Source: a virus. Taken from it: a DNA stretch of 40,979 nucleotides. Numbering within the stretch: the stretch's first letter is position 1; the number at the start of each line of letters is the position of its first letter. The notes under the pieces are model-generated. The model was not told the origin of the DNA, searched no databases, and saw only the letters and a list, made by a program, of their open reading frames with translations. Of this stretch, positions 8,098 through 16,500 are shown one piece after another. Where the stretch lies: the IMG/VR virus record IMGVR_UViG_3300022751_000023, positions 1 to 40,979 of that record; one strand, written 5' to 3'. Both the position numbers and the translations under genes were made by a program.

Positions 8098-8495
8098 TGA
8101 GAAAACTCATTTTATTGTTAGCATTAGTTGTCGGGATGGCAACCTTTGCAAAAGCTCAGGATTATTCGGGACTTGTTAAGCAGGTAACGTTGACTGATGC
8201 CGTTGTTGATAGTGCAAAAGTAACTATTAGCGGAAGTAGATCTGCTGTTACATTTAAGTACGATATCAAGAAAACATCTGGAACAATTGCCGGAACAATT
8301 GCACTTCAGTATAAGGTAACATCGTTAACAGGTGAAGATCAATGGTTCACCTATAATACTTATACCTTAACTGATGCAACTGCAACAAATGTTGTTTCAT
8401 TGGCTTTAAATCCTGCTTTAAGGTGGCGAATACTTACCACCAAGACAGGAACATCAGTCAGCGTTCATCGATATTATTTACTTTACAGAAAATAA
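8097..8495 (+). CDS. Signal-peptide-bearing beta-rich protein in the head operon
   Basis: 132 residues. The N-terminus is a clear Sec signal peptide: MRK, a hydrophobic core LILLLALVVGMATF, and AKAQ at the predicted signal peptidase I site, leaving an N-terminal Gln as in the Bacteroidota Q-rule. The rest is Thr/Val-rich and predicted beta, ending in HRYYLLYRK. By position it could be a head decoration protein, but export would place it in the periplasm. Function unknown. Confidence 0.65.
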   Translation: MRKLILLLALVVGMATFAKAQDYSGLVKQVTLTDAVVDSAKVTISGSRSAVTFKYDIKKTSGTIAGTIALQYKVTSLTGEDQWFTYNTYTLTDATATNVVSLALNPALRWRILTTKTGTSVSVHRYYLLYRK

Positions 8496-8501
8496 AATTC
8501 A

Positions 8502-9020
8502 ATGTCAATCATAACCCCAAGTATTTTCGTCGGAGATATCGATATTCCGCAATCTGCCAATTACCATGAAAATGGTGGCAACTTGCAATACTTTATTGAT
8601 AAGTATGAGAAGAAATTTCTGATAGAACTATTTGGGGTTATTTTCTATAATGAGATGATCAATGGTTTAGCATTGCCTGATATTGATCCTGACAAAGCTA
8701 AATGGGTTGCCATCGTTGATGAAACAGATCTAAAGGAAATGATTGCTGATTACGTTTACTACCAATGGAAAATAGATGAAACAACCCAAAGTACGGGTAT
8801 TTCTGAAGTTAAACCAAAGGCGGAAAATGCAAACGTAACCAATTCTATTGACAAACAGGTTAAGATATGGAATGAAATGGTAGGAATGGTTAGACTGTTT
8901 GACCTTTCAACAACAACCTATCCTAATTTTGTTAGAAAGTATTGGAGGCGTTGGAATAATTGGTTCTTTGAGTGTGACGTTCCTGAAATCTACTATCATA
9001 AAAATACTTTAGGTTTTTAG
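8502..9020 (+). CDS. Putative head-tail connector
   Basis: 172 residues. The helical body (YFIDKYEKKFLIELFGV; DYVYYQWK; NKQVKIWNEMV-like helices) and its place directly after the capsid block match head-completion or adaptor proteins. The C-terminus is rich in Trp and Tyr. No firm family assignment from sequence alone. Confidence 0.55.
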   Translation: MSIITPSIFVGDIDIPQSANYHENGGNLQYFIDKYEKKFLIELFGVIFYNEMINGLALPDIDPDKAKWVAIVDETDLKEMIADYVYYQWKIDETTQSTGISEVKPKAENANVTNSIDKQVKIWNEMVGMVRLFDLSTTTYPNFVRKYWRRWNNWFFECDVPEIYYHKNTLGF

Positions 9021-9022
9021 TT

Positions 9023-9583
9023 ATGCCAAAAAGTTATAGATATATAGAGGATGATCTGGAAACTTTGGTTGCTAAGGTAAGTACTATTGTTACACCAAAA
9101 CTTCAAATAGTACAGCCGTCAATTACGGGAGTTTATTTCAAATTTGGAACAATACTTGAATTGCAGGAAAGTTTGATACAATTAGGTAAAACATCAACAG
9201 GAAAATACATGAAGTATCCTTTGGTATTTCTTTTTGTAGATGTTAAAGAACCCGTTGGTTATGTTGGTGAATATGCCGATTTAAGTTTAAGATTGGCAAT
9301 TATAAACTTTACAAAGAATACCTACAAGGCTAAGGAACGATTGGAGACTAATTTTAAACCAATTATAATGCCTATCTACCATGAATTAATGAGACAAATT
9401 ACTTTAGCTGGAGATATGTTTTTGGGAGCTAACAATGTAGATAACATTAAACATAATGTTACAAGGCGGTATTATTGGGGAACAGAAGCTCAATCAGGAA
9501 GTACGGCAAATACATTCCCTGACTTTATAGATGGATTAGATATTGATAACCTTAAATTAAAATATTATTTAAATCGCTGTTAA
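9023..9583 (+). CDS. Putative head-completion or tail-terminator protein
   Basis: 186 residues, alpha/beta, starting two bases after the previous stop. Position between the connector candidate and the tail tube candidate suggests a neck or tail-terminator role. No diagnostic motif recognised. Confidence 0.5.
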   Translation: MPKSYRYIEDDLETLVAKVSTIVTPKLQIVQPSITGVYFKFGTILELQESLIQLGKTSTGKYMKYPLVFLFVDVKEPVGYVGEYADLSLRLAIINFTKNTYKAKERLETNFKPIIMPIYHELMRQITLAGDMFLGANNVDNIKHNVTRRYYWGTEAQSGSTANTFPDFIDGLDIDNLKLKYYLNRC

Positions 9584-9604
9584 TTCAGCATAATTAAAGA
9601 AATT

Positions 9605-10534
9605 ATGATCAATCAAATAGTATGTATTGCAATGGGTGGCAATACAGGTATTCCAGATTGCGCTTTAACACTTAAAAACACCGTTACAGGTTTTCTTGTA
9701 CCAGGTTCTTTTGAGTTGACTGCAACCAATCTTTTAACACCTCAATCAGCTTTGGCTGCTTTGGTAGCTGCTGCTGCTAATGACAATCCCTTATTACGTA
9801 TCTATCCATTACCTGAAGCGGTAGGTGTTACAGACAATTCAGAAGATGTAACGTTGCAAACATTCGGTTATGGCGCTGCTGTTCCGGTTCGTGATGGTAA
9901 CTACAACTTGACCTATGCGTTTACCCGTGGCGGTAACTGTGTTAACAACACTTTGCAAAAATTCAATGGACTAAACTATAAGTTTATTGGAGTTGATGCT
10001 TCTGGAGTTGTTTATGGTACTAAAGTAGGTACGTCGTTAAAAGGAATTCCATTGGATTACTTTTATGCAATGCCGTTCAAGCACAATGACGGGTCGAACG
10101 TTACGGGCTTTGCTTGGAGAATCAGCTATAAACCTGTTTACGTTAATGCTGGTCTAGGTTTTATCCAATTGGATTTAGCTGATGTACTGAACATTTCAGG
10201 ATTCCTAAATATCAACATTACATTAGCTGCAACACGTGCTACAAATGTGATCAAGGTAAAAGCGATTACAGGATGTGCAGGAATTGATTTGTACGATACC
10301 TATTCAGCTTCACTTGTGACCGCTGCAAATTGGTTGGTAACCGAAAATGGTGCAAACATTACGATTACTTCAGTTGCTTTGGATGCCAACTTGAAAGCGT
10401 TTACAATTACTTTGGATGCAACAGATCCAGATTATAACGTTTCTGGCCCATTTGTAGTTAAATTAGCTGCTCCGTCTGTACTTTCTGCAAATGGCGTACC
10501 AGGTTATGAAGGTTTAGCTTTAACAGTAGCTTAA
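9605..10534 (+). CDS. Putative major tail (tube) protein
   Basis: 309 residues, strongly beta and Ala/Thr/Asn-rich, low in charge. The C-terminal 90 residues (ITSVALDANLKAFTITLDAT and onward) look like an appended Ig-like or Big-type sandwich, common on siphoviral tube proteins. Order (connector, terminator, tube, then chaperone and tape measure) supports the call. Confidence 0.6.
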   Translation: MINQIVCIAMGGNTGIPDCALTLKNTVTGFLVPGSFELTATNLLTPQSALAALVAAAANDNPLLRIYPLPEAVGVTDNSEDVTLQTFGYGAAVPVRDGNYNLTYAFTRGGNCVNNTLQKFNGLNYKFIGVDASGVVYGTKVGTSLKGIPLDYFYAMPFKHNDGSNVTGFAWRISYKPVYVNAGLGFIQLDLADVLNISGFLNINITLAATRATNVIKVKAITGCAGIDLYDTYSASLVTAANWLVTENGANITITSVALDANLKAFTITLDATDPDYNVSGPFVVKLAAPSVLSANGVPGYEGLALTVA

Positions 10535-10536
10535 TA

Positions 10537-10689
10537 ATGGCTTTTGATAAACCATTGGTAGTCAGTTGGAACATTCCATTTGTTAAGAAGTTGAGCAAGG
10601 AGAAATTCCTTAAAACGTTCAAACACTTGGCAGATGATAAAAAACTAACTGAGGAATACGACAAGGTTGTAAAGCCAAAAGACAAATAG
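10537..10689 (+). CDS. Small basic tail-region protein (50 aa)
   Basis: Begins two bases after the tube stop and ends eight bases before a terminator. Charged, helical, with FVKKLSKEKFLKTFKHLADD. Last gene of this late segment. No family recognised. Confidence 0.6.
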   Translation: MAFDKPLVVSWNIPFVKKLSKEKFLKTFKHLADDKKLTEEYDKVVKPKDK

Positions 10690-10696
10690 ATTTTAG

Positions 10697-10727
10697 ATCC
10701 CGTTAGAAATAGCGGGATTTATTTTTT
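10697..10727 (+). terminator. Intrinsic terminator after tail-tube block
   Basis: ATCCCG (10697-10702) pairs with CGGGAT (10713-10718), followed by a T-rich tract to 10727. It separates the rightward head genes from the converging leftward cassette. Confidence 0.8.
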
Positions 10728-11037
10728 AAAGACAAACTAGAAACTGACCAACAGTAATTGAATTAGAAGCTATCAAAGTAAATAACTTTATATCTGAACA
10801 ACCACAATCATAATAAAACTTAGGGTTAACTAAAATATATTGTCCGATTGGGAATTGTTTCATAACCCAATAAAAATATCTAGTAATAAAACCAACTCTA
10901 TCTGAGTGGTATTGTATGGATTTATGATAGCCTAAATTAAAAGAACTTTCAGCTAATGTATCTATTTGCATTTCCATATTGTTTTGTAGGCAAACCAATT
11001 TACAATTTAACCTAATATCCATTTCATCTATGTTCAT
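10726..11037 (-). CDS. Leftward cassette gene 5, hypothetical (103 aa)
   Basis: Last of five overlapping leftward genes, overlapping its upstream neighbour by 4 bases. Cys-rich in its N-terminal half, with a Tyr/Phe-rich centre (ITRYFYWVMKQFPIGQYIL). No signal peptide. No family recognised. Confidence 0.55.
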   Translation of the reverse strand: MNIDEMDIRLNCKLVCLQNNMEMQIDTLAESSFNLGYHKSIQYHSDRVGFITRYFYWVMKQFPIGQYILVNPKFYYDCGCSDIKLFTLIASNSITVGQFLVCL

Positions 11038-11228
11038 AAATTATTTTTCATTTTCAAATAAATATTAAAAACCCTATCTTGCGCACGTTTATAAATACCG
11101 CCATTTTTTAGATAAAATTCATCTTTGGTAATTTGATATTTACCGCCACAATAAGCGGACAATTGACCATATAGCCACATTCTGTTTTTAAGCCTATTAA
11201 TGGCTATAATCTTACATAAGTAGGTCAT
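11034..11228 (-). CDS. Leftward cassette gene 4, hypothetical (64 aa)
   Basis: Overlaps its neighbours by 4 bases at each end. Basic and aromatic. The segment LYGQLSAYCGGKYQITKDEF followed by a Gly and Arg-rich turn resembles the helical small domains of phage HNH-like or replication-associated proteins, but this is too weak to name. Confidence 0.5.
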   Translation of the reverse strand: MTYLCKIIAINRLKNRMWLYGQLSAYCGGKYQITKDEFYLKNGGIYKRAQDRVFNIYLKMKNNL

Positions 11229-11416
11229 AAATCAGTTGGTTTAACGTGTTCGATTGATTTAACTTCTGCAGACAATACCGCTGCTATATATTCGCCAAAT
11301 TCATATAAAATATAACCTTTTGAAAGAGTTTGATATGATGTGCATAAACAAAATATAGCCATCGCTTTTTCGTTTTTGCCTATTGATTTCGGATTAGTAA
11401 AAGTGAACTTGGTCAT
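11225..11416 (-). CDS. Leftward cassette gene 3, hypothetical (63 aa)
   Basis: Overlaps neighbours by 4 bases on each side. A hydrophobic stretch around MAIFCLCTSYQTL is too short and polar for a convincing membrane span. No family recognised. Confidence 0.5.
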   Translation of the reverse strand: MTKFTFTNPKSIGKNEKAMAIFCLCTSYQTLSKGYILYEFGEYIAAVLSAEVKSIEHVKPTDL

Positions 11417-11685
11417 ACCTCCAAATATTCAAAACTGCCAATCAATTTATCTGCATGCTGTTTGAAACTAAACTTAGACCACTTTAGGATTAGCACACCA
11501 TCAAGCCAAAGCTCATTCATCAGATCGAAGTGGGGATATGTTTTAAGTAATACCCTGTTGTAGTCTATAAAATCAAATCCGTTCTTTTCCAGACAGTTAT
11601 TTAGCTTTATTTCAAGTTGGGTGTTTATATCCTCAGCAAAGTCGGAGGTTAGTTGTTGCATGGTATTAATCATATCCAATGCCAA
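11413..11685 (-). CDS. Leftward cassette gene 2, hypothetical (90 aa)
   Basis: Acidic, mostly helical N-terminus (TQLEIKLNNCLEKNG), then a strand-rich part with Trp residues. Overlaps gene 1 by 16 bases and gene 3 by 4. No family recognised. Confidence 0.5.
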   Translation of the reverse strand: MALDMINTMQQLTSDFAEDINTQLEIKLNNCLEKNGFDFIDYNRVLLKTYPHFDLMNELWLDGVLILKWSKFSFKQHADKLIGSFEYLEV

Positions 11686-11855
11686 AATTTAAGTTTACCG
11701 CCTTTATTAAGGATGATATAGTTATTCCACCATCCAGTTAGAGGCACTACGAAATATAAAATACCATAGTTTTTTACCTTTCCATTTTCTACGTTCTTAA
11801 AAATTCTGATGAACAGAAATTGAACGATATAATTTATCAATGCTAATTTTGTCAT
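11670..11855 (-). CDS. Leftward cassette gene 1, membrane-like (61 aa)
   Basis: ATG 11855 lies only three bases after the promoter-like TATTTTTG; a TTG at 11861 in the same frame is less likely. Two hydrophobic stretches (LALINYIVQFLFIRIF and YGILYFVVPLTGWW) suggest a small membrane protein. First gene of the leftward cassette. Function unknown. Confidence 0.5.
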   Translation of the reverse strand: MTKLALINYIVQFLFIRIFKNVENGKVKNYGILYFVVPLTGWWNNYIILNKGGKLKFWHWI

Positions 11856-11858
11856 ATC

Positions 11859-11866
11859 CAAAAATA
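11859..11866 (-). promoter_or_regulatory. Leftward cassette promoter, -7 element
   Basis: On the minus strand this reads TATTTTTG, a match to TAnnTTTG. The -33 region is weak. It is back-to-back with the rightward promoter at 11869-11900, and the ATG follows after three bases, implying a nearly leaderless message. Confidence 0.5.
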
Positions 11867-11868
11867 AC

Positions 11869-11900
11869 TTTTAACTCACTAACTTTTTGTATTATCTTTG
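11869..11900 (+). promoter_or_regulatory. Rightward tail promoter
   Basis: TTTT at 11869-11872, 20 bases, then TATCTTTG at 11893-11900, a full -7 match. The ATG of the next gene starts five bases later (11906), so the transcript would have almost no leader. It restarts late transcription downstream of the leftward cassette. Confidence 0.65.
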
Positions 11901-11905
11901 ATACA

Positions 11906-12352
11906 ATGGGCTTAACCGATTTATACAATGCTTTTAAATCCCTCGATATGGAGGGCGCAACGGTTACGGCTATTGATCAGACACGAAGCCAAGCGGTTCA
12001 ACTGAACAAGGAGCAGCTATATTTTGAGGGTATAAAGTCTGATGGTAGCGATTTGAGGGAATATTCAAGTCGTAGTTATGCGCTGTATAAAGCATCATTA
12101 AACCCTTTCGTTGGTTACGGCCGTGCAGATTTCTTTGTGACCGGACAATTTCAAGGCCACATGTTTGCTAAATTGGAAGGAAGTAAATTGGAATTTGGAT
12201 CAACTGATTCTAAAACCTCAAAACTAGAAGCAAGGGACGGTAAAAACATATTTGGTTTGACTGAAAACAATAAATACAACTACGCCAATGAAGCGGTAAG
12301 ACCGAAAGTTGTTGAATATCTGGAGCAGAAAACGGGATTAAAAGCAACATAA
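11906..12352 (+). CDS. Putative tail assembly / minor tail protein
   Basis: 148 residues from ATG 11906. An upstream in-frame ATG at 11840 is rejected because it precedes the promoter -7 element. Alpha/beta protein with SRSYALYKASLNPFVGYG, GQFQGHMFAKLEG, and KYNYANEAVRPKVVEYLEQK, reminiscent of the HK97 gp10-like (neck or minor tail) layout. Exact role unknown. Confidence 0.5.
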   Translation: MGLTDLYNAFKSLDMEGATVTAIDQTRSQAVQLNKEQLYFEGIKSDGSDLREYSSRSYALYKASLNPFVGYGRADFFVTGQFQGHMFAKLEGSKLEFGSTDSKTSKLEARDGKNIFGLTENNKYNYANEAVRPKVVEYLEQKTGLKAT

Positions 12353-12385
12353 AAAAAGCCAACTACAAATTAATGCAATTGGCTT
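12351..12385 (-). terminator. Terminator of leftward cassette II
   Basis: Read leftward, AAGCCAA and TTGGCTT (stem halves 12379-12385 and 12356-12362) are followed by seven T. The T-run overlaps the stop codon of the rightward gene by two bases. It ends the leftward transcript carrying the tRNA-like gene and the 67-residue ORF. Confidence 0.8.
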
Positions 12386-12434
12386 CGATCGATAAGCGTA
12401 GGCTCGTCAATCTTCTCAAGCTTCTTTTTAATTT

Positions 12435-12638
12435 TTATATTAATGCAAATTCAATATTATATTTTTTTTGATTTTCAATATTCATTAATTGAATATCAAC
12501 TAAGTTTCTCTGGAATATACCAGTGTTTGGCACAACAACTATAGCAACAGTATCTAATGATAGAGCATAATAAGCATCAATAAAACCAACAACGGGCTCT
12601 GAATTATTAACCACATTTATTTTAACTATTGTTTTCAT
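12435..12638 (-). CDS. Hypothetical protein of leftward cassette II (67 aa)
   Basis: Beta-rich small protein (KINVVNNSEPVVGFIDAYYA, then TVAIVVVPNTGIF). It lies between the tRNA-like gene and the leftward terminator, so is probably co-transcribed. No signal peptide or family recognised. Confidence 0.55.
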   Translation of the reverse strand: MKTIVKINVVNNSEPVVGFIDAYYALSLDTVAIVVVPNTGIFQRNLVDIQLMNIENQKKYNIEFALI

Positions 12639-12660
12639 GATATTTTATTTATTTTTCAAA

Positions 12661-12689
12661 GTCGGCAGCACAATCTTTCAGGTGCCGAC
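12661..12689 (-). other. Hairpin between tRNA-like gene and 67-aa ORF
   Basis: GTCGGCA (12661-12667) and TGCCGAC (12683-12689) form a perfect 7-bp stem with a 15-base loop. Leftward it is followed by TTTG and an AT-rich stretch before the ORF start. It could be a weak terminator or the processing boundary of the tRNA. Confidence 0.5.
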
Positions 12690-12702
12690 CTACCAAATAA
12701 TG

Positions 12703-12788
12703 TGAACAAGTCAGGACTCGAACCTGAAAATATTGTGATCAGCAACCCTACTCAGCGTAGGAGCGTCTACCAATTCCGCCACTTGTTC
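12703..12788 (-). tRNA. tRNA-like gene, Leu-type class II, anomalous anticodon arm
   Basis: Leftward cloverleaf: acceptor GAACAAG/CTTGTTC, Leu-style D-arm GCGGAATTGGTAGACGC, T-arm TCAGG TTCGAGT CCTGA and a long variable arm with TTG/CAA. The anticodon arm is abnormal. Its best pairing, CCTAC GCTGA GTAGG, leaves a 5-base loop; forcing a 7-base loop gives CGCTGAG, with G in place of U33 and a CTG triplet. The amino acid identity is therefore uncertain. CCA is not encoded. It sits alone between two rightward tail genes. Confidence 0.7.
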
Positions 12789-12809
12789 ATAATCTTTAAT
12801 TTTAAAAGA

Positions 12810-12852
12810 AAGGCGGTAGTTTACAAGACCTACCAAGAAACCCTACCGCCTT
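12810..12852. other. Long inverted repeat upstream of tail chaperone candidate
   Basis: AAGGCGGTAG (12810-12819) and CTACCGCCTT (12843-12852) form a 10-bp perfect stem around a 23-base loop that itself contains CTACC, offering an alternative partner for GGTAG. Leftward the stem is followed by TCTTTT, so it may be a terminator for leftward transcription just before the tRNA-like gene, or a structured leader rightward. Confidence 0.5.
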
Positions 12853-12901
12853 ATCTAAATTAACGCTCTCGAAATAAAGGTAACAATTAAATTTATATCT
12901 T

Positions 12902-12909
12902 TATATTTA
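12902..12909 (+). promoter_or_regulatory. Possible promoter before 12927 gene
   Basis: TATATTTA, one mismatch from TAnnTTTG and the same as the -7 element of leader B, lies 17 bases before the ATG. No clear -33 box. Confidence 0.4.
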
Positions 12910-12926
12910 CCACAAAAAAGTTACAA

Positions 12927-13523
12927 ATGAATATCCTTTACCGTAAAACCTACGCCAACTGTTCTGAACTACCATTGCTCAACTTCATCAAGTGCTTGAC
13001 TAAGGACGATTTGAACCAATTGCTATCAGATAAAGATGGGTGGCGATTAAAACCCGATTTACAGGCGGTTTGGGACGATATATTCATGGAATATACAGAG
13101 CTAAGCCAAGATCAACAGGGCACTCATATTTTCGGACTGATCAAAGAAATACAGGTTTTAAGGAACAAGATTAACCTAATACAAGAATGCATCAACCTAT
13201 TGAGTAGGGTCGAAGATGTTACACCTTTTAAGATTACCGTAGATACGTTAAAAAAGTTAGCTGGAGTATTTCTACCGTTTACAAATGAAACACTTGCTCA
13301 AGACCTAATTACTACATCAAACAAAGCGAAGTCATACGTTATCCAATACGAAACCGTATTAAAAGAATATCAAGAGATTGCAACAGTTGAACAGGCAAAG
13401 GCTACAGAAATGGATTACATGGAGGAATTGGCAATAATGCGTGAACATTTCCAATTTGACAGCCGTAAAATATCTACTATGGAATATATTGCACTAAAGA
13501 AAACCCTTAAATCTAAAGCATAA
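12927..13523 (+). CDS. Putative tail assembly chaperone
   Basis: 198 residues, mostly helical, directly before the tape measure gene with which it shares one base (TAATG). Many siphoviruses encode the tape-measure chaperone here, often with a frameshifted second product. I saw no obvious slippery heptamer near the 3' end and no open extension, so only one product is proposed. Confidence 0.5.
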   Translation: MNILYRKTYANCSELPLLNFIKCLTKDDLNQLLSDKDGWRLKPDLQAVWDDIFMEYTELSQDQQGTHIFGLIKEIQVLRNKINLIQECINLLSRVEDVTPFKITVDTLKKLAGVFLPFTNETLAQDLITTSNKAKSYVIQYETVLKEYQEIATVEQAKATEMDYMEELAIMREHFQFDSRKISTMEYIALKKTLKSKA

Positions 13524-16500
13524 TGGCAGGAGTTGACGTTAAAGAAATTGTTTCCAAGGTCGGGATAGATAGCGTAATCAAAACACGTGAAGAGCTTGAA
13601 AAGGCTTATTTGGTGTTACAGGACAATATCGCAGGATATAAGGTTCTGAATGATGTAATGGCAAAATCAAAGGGAATGGGAGATTTTGCCAAAAGTGCAG
13701 ATGCTGCTTCTGTTGCTCAGGAAAAACTAAAGCAATCCATTTTACGTACCCAACAGATTGAGGAAAAACTCGAAGCGCAAAGGGTAAAGGCTGTCGCTGC
13801 CGAAACTGCAAGACAGGCTAAAAAAGATGCTATTGAAGCGCAACAGATAGCAAAAGACAATGCAAAGATTGCCCGTATTAAAGCAATTGAAGAAAACGAA
13901 GTTCGTTTGGCTCAAAAACAGGCTGAAATATCTGCTCAGGAAGTAGCCAACAGTAACCAGATTTCAGCAGCAGAAGCCAATGAAGCAACAGCAAGGGGTA
14001 GAACTAATGCAGTTACCGAACAAACCACAAAAGCTAAGAAACTATCAAACCTAGAGCAAGAAAAGGCAAATCAGTTAGCTATAATCGATAGGGCAAACTT
14101 GAAAGCCCAAGCAAAAGAGAGCATAGCTGTTAAAGGTAGCTTAGAACAACGTCAATTAGCTTTGGCTAGGTTACAAAAAACATTTACCTTGTTGAGTGCC
14201 GAAGAAAGGGCAAGTCCATTCGGTCAAAGATTAAGCAAAATAATTCCGCAATTAAATGATCAGGTTTTAACCTTAGAGAAGTCCTTAGGTAAATCTCAGC
14301 GCAACGTTGGTAATTACGGGAATGCATTTACAAAAGCCTTTGGGCTCATAAGAACTGCCGCAATGGTTTTGCCAGGAATTGGAATAGCCGGAATATTTTC
14401 CCTCGCCTTAGAACCGTTGTTTAATTTTATAGGCGGTCTTGAATTATTCAATAAGAAAACAAGCCAAGCAAAGAAAAATCTAGAAGCTTTCAATGAAGTC
14501 AATGCAAATGCTTCAAAAAAATATGGCGAAGAAATAACAACATTAAAAATACTTTACAATGCTGCTACTGATGTTAATCTATCAATGAACGATAGAATAA
14601 AAGCGGCTAAAGAACTTCAGAAACAATACCCGGAAACTTTTAAAAACTCTAAACTTAATGCGATACTTGTTGGTGACGAATCGGATAAATATAAAGAGCT
14701 TACCCAACAGATTTTAGCAGCAGCAAGAGCCGAAGCGGTAAGAAGCAAGTTAGCCGAAATTGAGGGTAAAAGAGCGAATATTGCAATACAAAAACAGAAA
14801 GTTGATAATGCAACGGTAAACGAGGTTAATAGTGGGTCAAATGAAACACTAAAAAGAATAAACGACCAGAACAAACAATATACTGATGCTCAGGCAAAAT
14901 TTAGAACTACTCAAGTACAGGCCAATAAAAATATAACGGATAACGTTATAAAACCTGCATTACAAAGAAATAAGGATGCAAAAAAAATACTTGATGCAGA
15001 TGATAAAACATTAAAAGCACAATCTGAATTTCTTATTAAATATGCAGGCCAAGACAATTTAATAGATGCGGTTACTGAAAAAACTAAAACTAAGAAAGCT
15101 AAAAAAGGTGTTGATCCAGAAATTCAAGCTCGTAAAGATGCGGAAGCTTTGATCCAAATTCAGATCGATGCGAATAAGGATATCCAAAAAGTTTATGAGG
15201 ATCAATATAAAAATGAAAATTTCAGTCAGGAAACCCGTTTAGATGCGCTCAAAAACTTTACCGAAACTTCATTTGAGATCGCAAGACTTGAACAGGATAA
15301 AGAGGTGGCAAAAAAGAAGCTAACTGCCGATGAGATTTTAAAGGTAGATGCTGATTTCCACAACAAAGCGGGCGATGCAAATAAAAAGGCTTCGGAAGAA
15401 ACATTAAAGATTTTAGCTTTTACCGCAAGTGAAGCGGAAAGAATTAGATTAATACAGGGCCAACAGGCTTTAAATGTTATCGATCGACAAAGGGACGAAG
15501 AAATAACAGCTTTAATAAATGCTTACCAGAAGAGGGGAGATTATTCTGAAAAGGCACAGGAAGCACTTGATTTAGCTAGGATTGAAATTGTTCGTAAATA
15601 TAATCTTTTAGAGCTTGATGAGCAGATTAAACAGGCTCAAAAACTTATTGAGGTTAGAAAGTTACAAGGTGCTGATGTAACAAAAGAACAAGCTGATTTA
15701 TCAGCACTGATTTTAAAGGCGAAAGATACCGAATTGCAGGGCATTGATGCTAGTAATAAAAAACGCTTAGAAAAGGAAAAACAAAACGCTGAATCGATAA
15801 AAGAAGTTGCTTTGGGTGTATTCGACTTTACTCGGGGCTTAACCTCACAAATTTTCGAAACCAATATTGCCAATCTTGAAAAGGAAAAGGAGGCAAGGCA
15901 ATCTGCTACCGATCTACAGATAGAAAATATTCAAGAGAGTACATTATCGGAAAAGGAGAAAGCGGATCAAACAGCTATCCTTCAAGCTCAGGGCGAACAG
16001 GCACAATTGGCAATAGACACTCGTATTCGTGAACAGAAACGTAAACAGGCGGTCGCCGATAAGGTATTCGCCATTGGTCAGATCGCTATAAATACTGCTG
16101 TTGCGGTAAGTAAAGCTTTGGCTCAAACGGGTGTATTAGGTGCGTTCGTCATCCCTGGAATTATTGCTTTAGGTGCAATCCAAGCAGCCACCGTTTTAGC
16201 ACAACCAATACCTAAGTTTGCCAAAGGTGGAACCATGGCTAATGATGGTTTAGCTGAATATGGCCATGGCCAAGAATTAAGGATTGATCCAGATGGTAGA
16301 ACATCGTTAACAAAAGATACTCCAGAGATTGGTTTTGTTAGGAAAGGCACTAAGTTTATTTCTGCTCCAGAAACCAAACGATTATTGGCCAAACCAGATA
16401 GACATGATGTTGCGGGTAATAGTTGGGATGTAAGCGGACTGATTGCAGAGAGCAAGCGTAGCAGTAGCGAAATTAAAAAAGCGGTTGGAAAGATTAAAGT

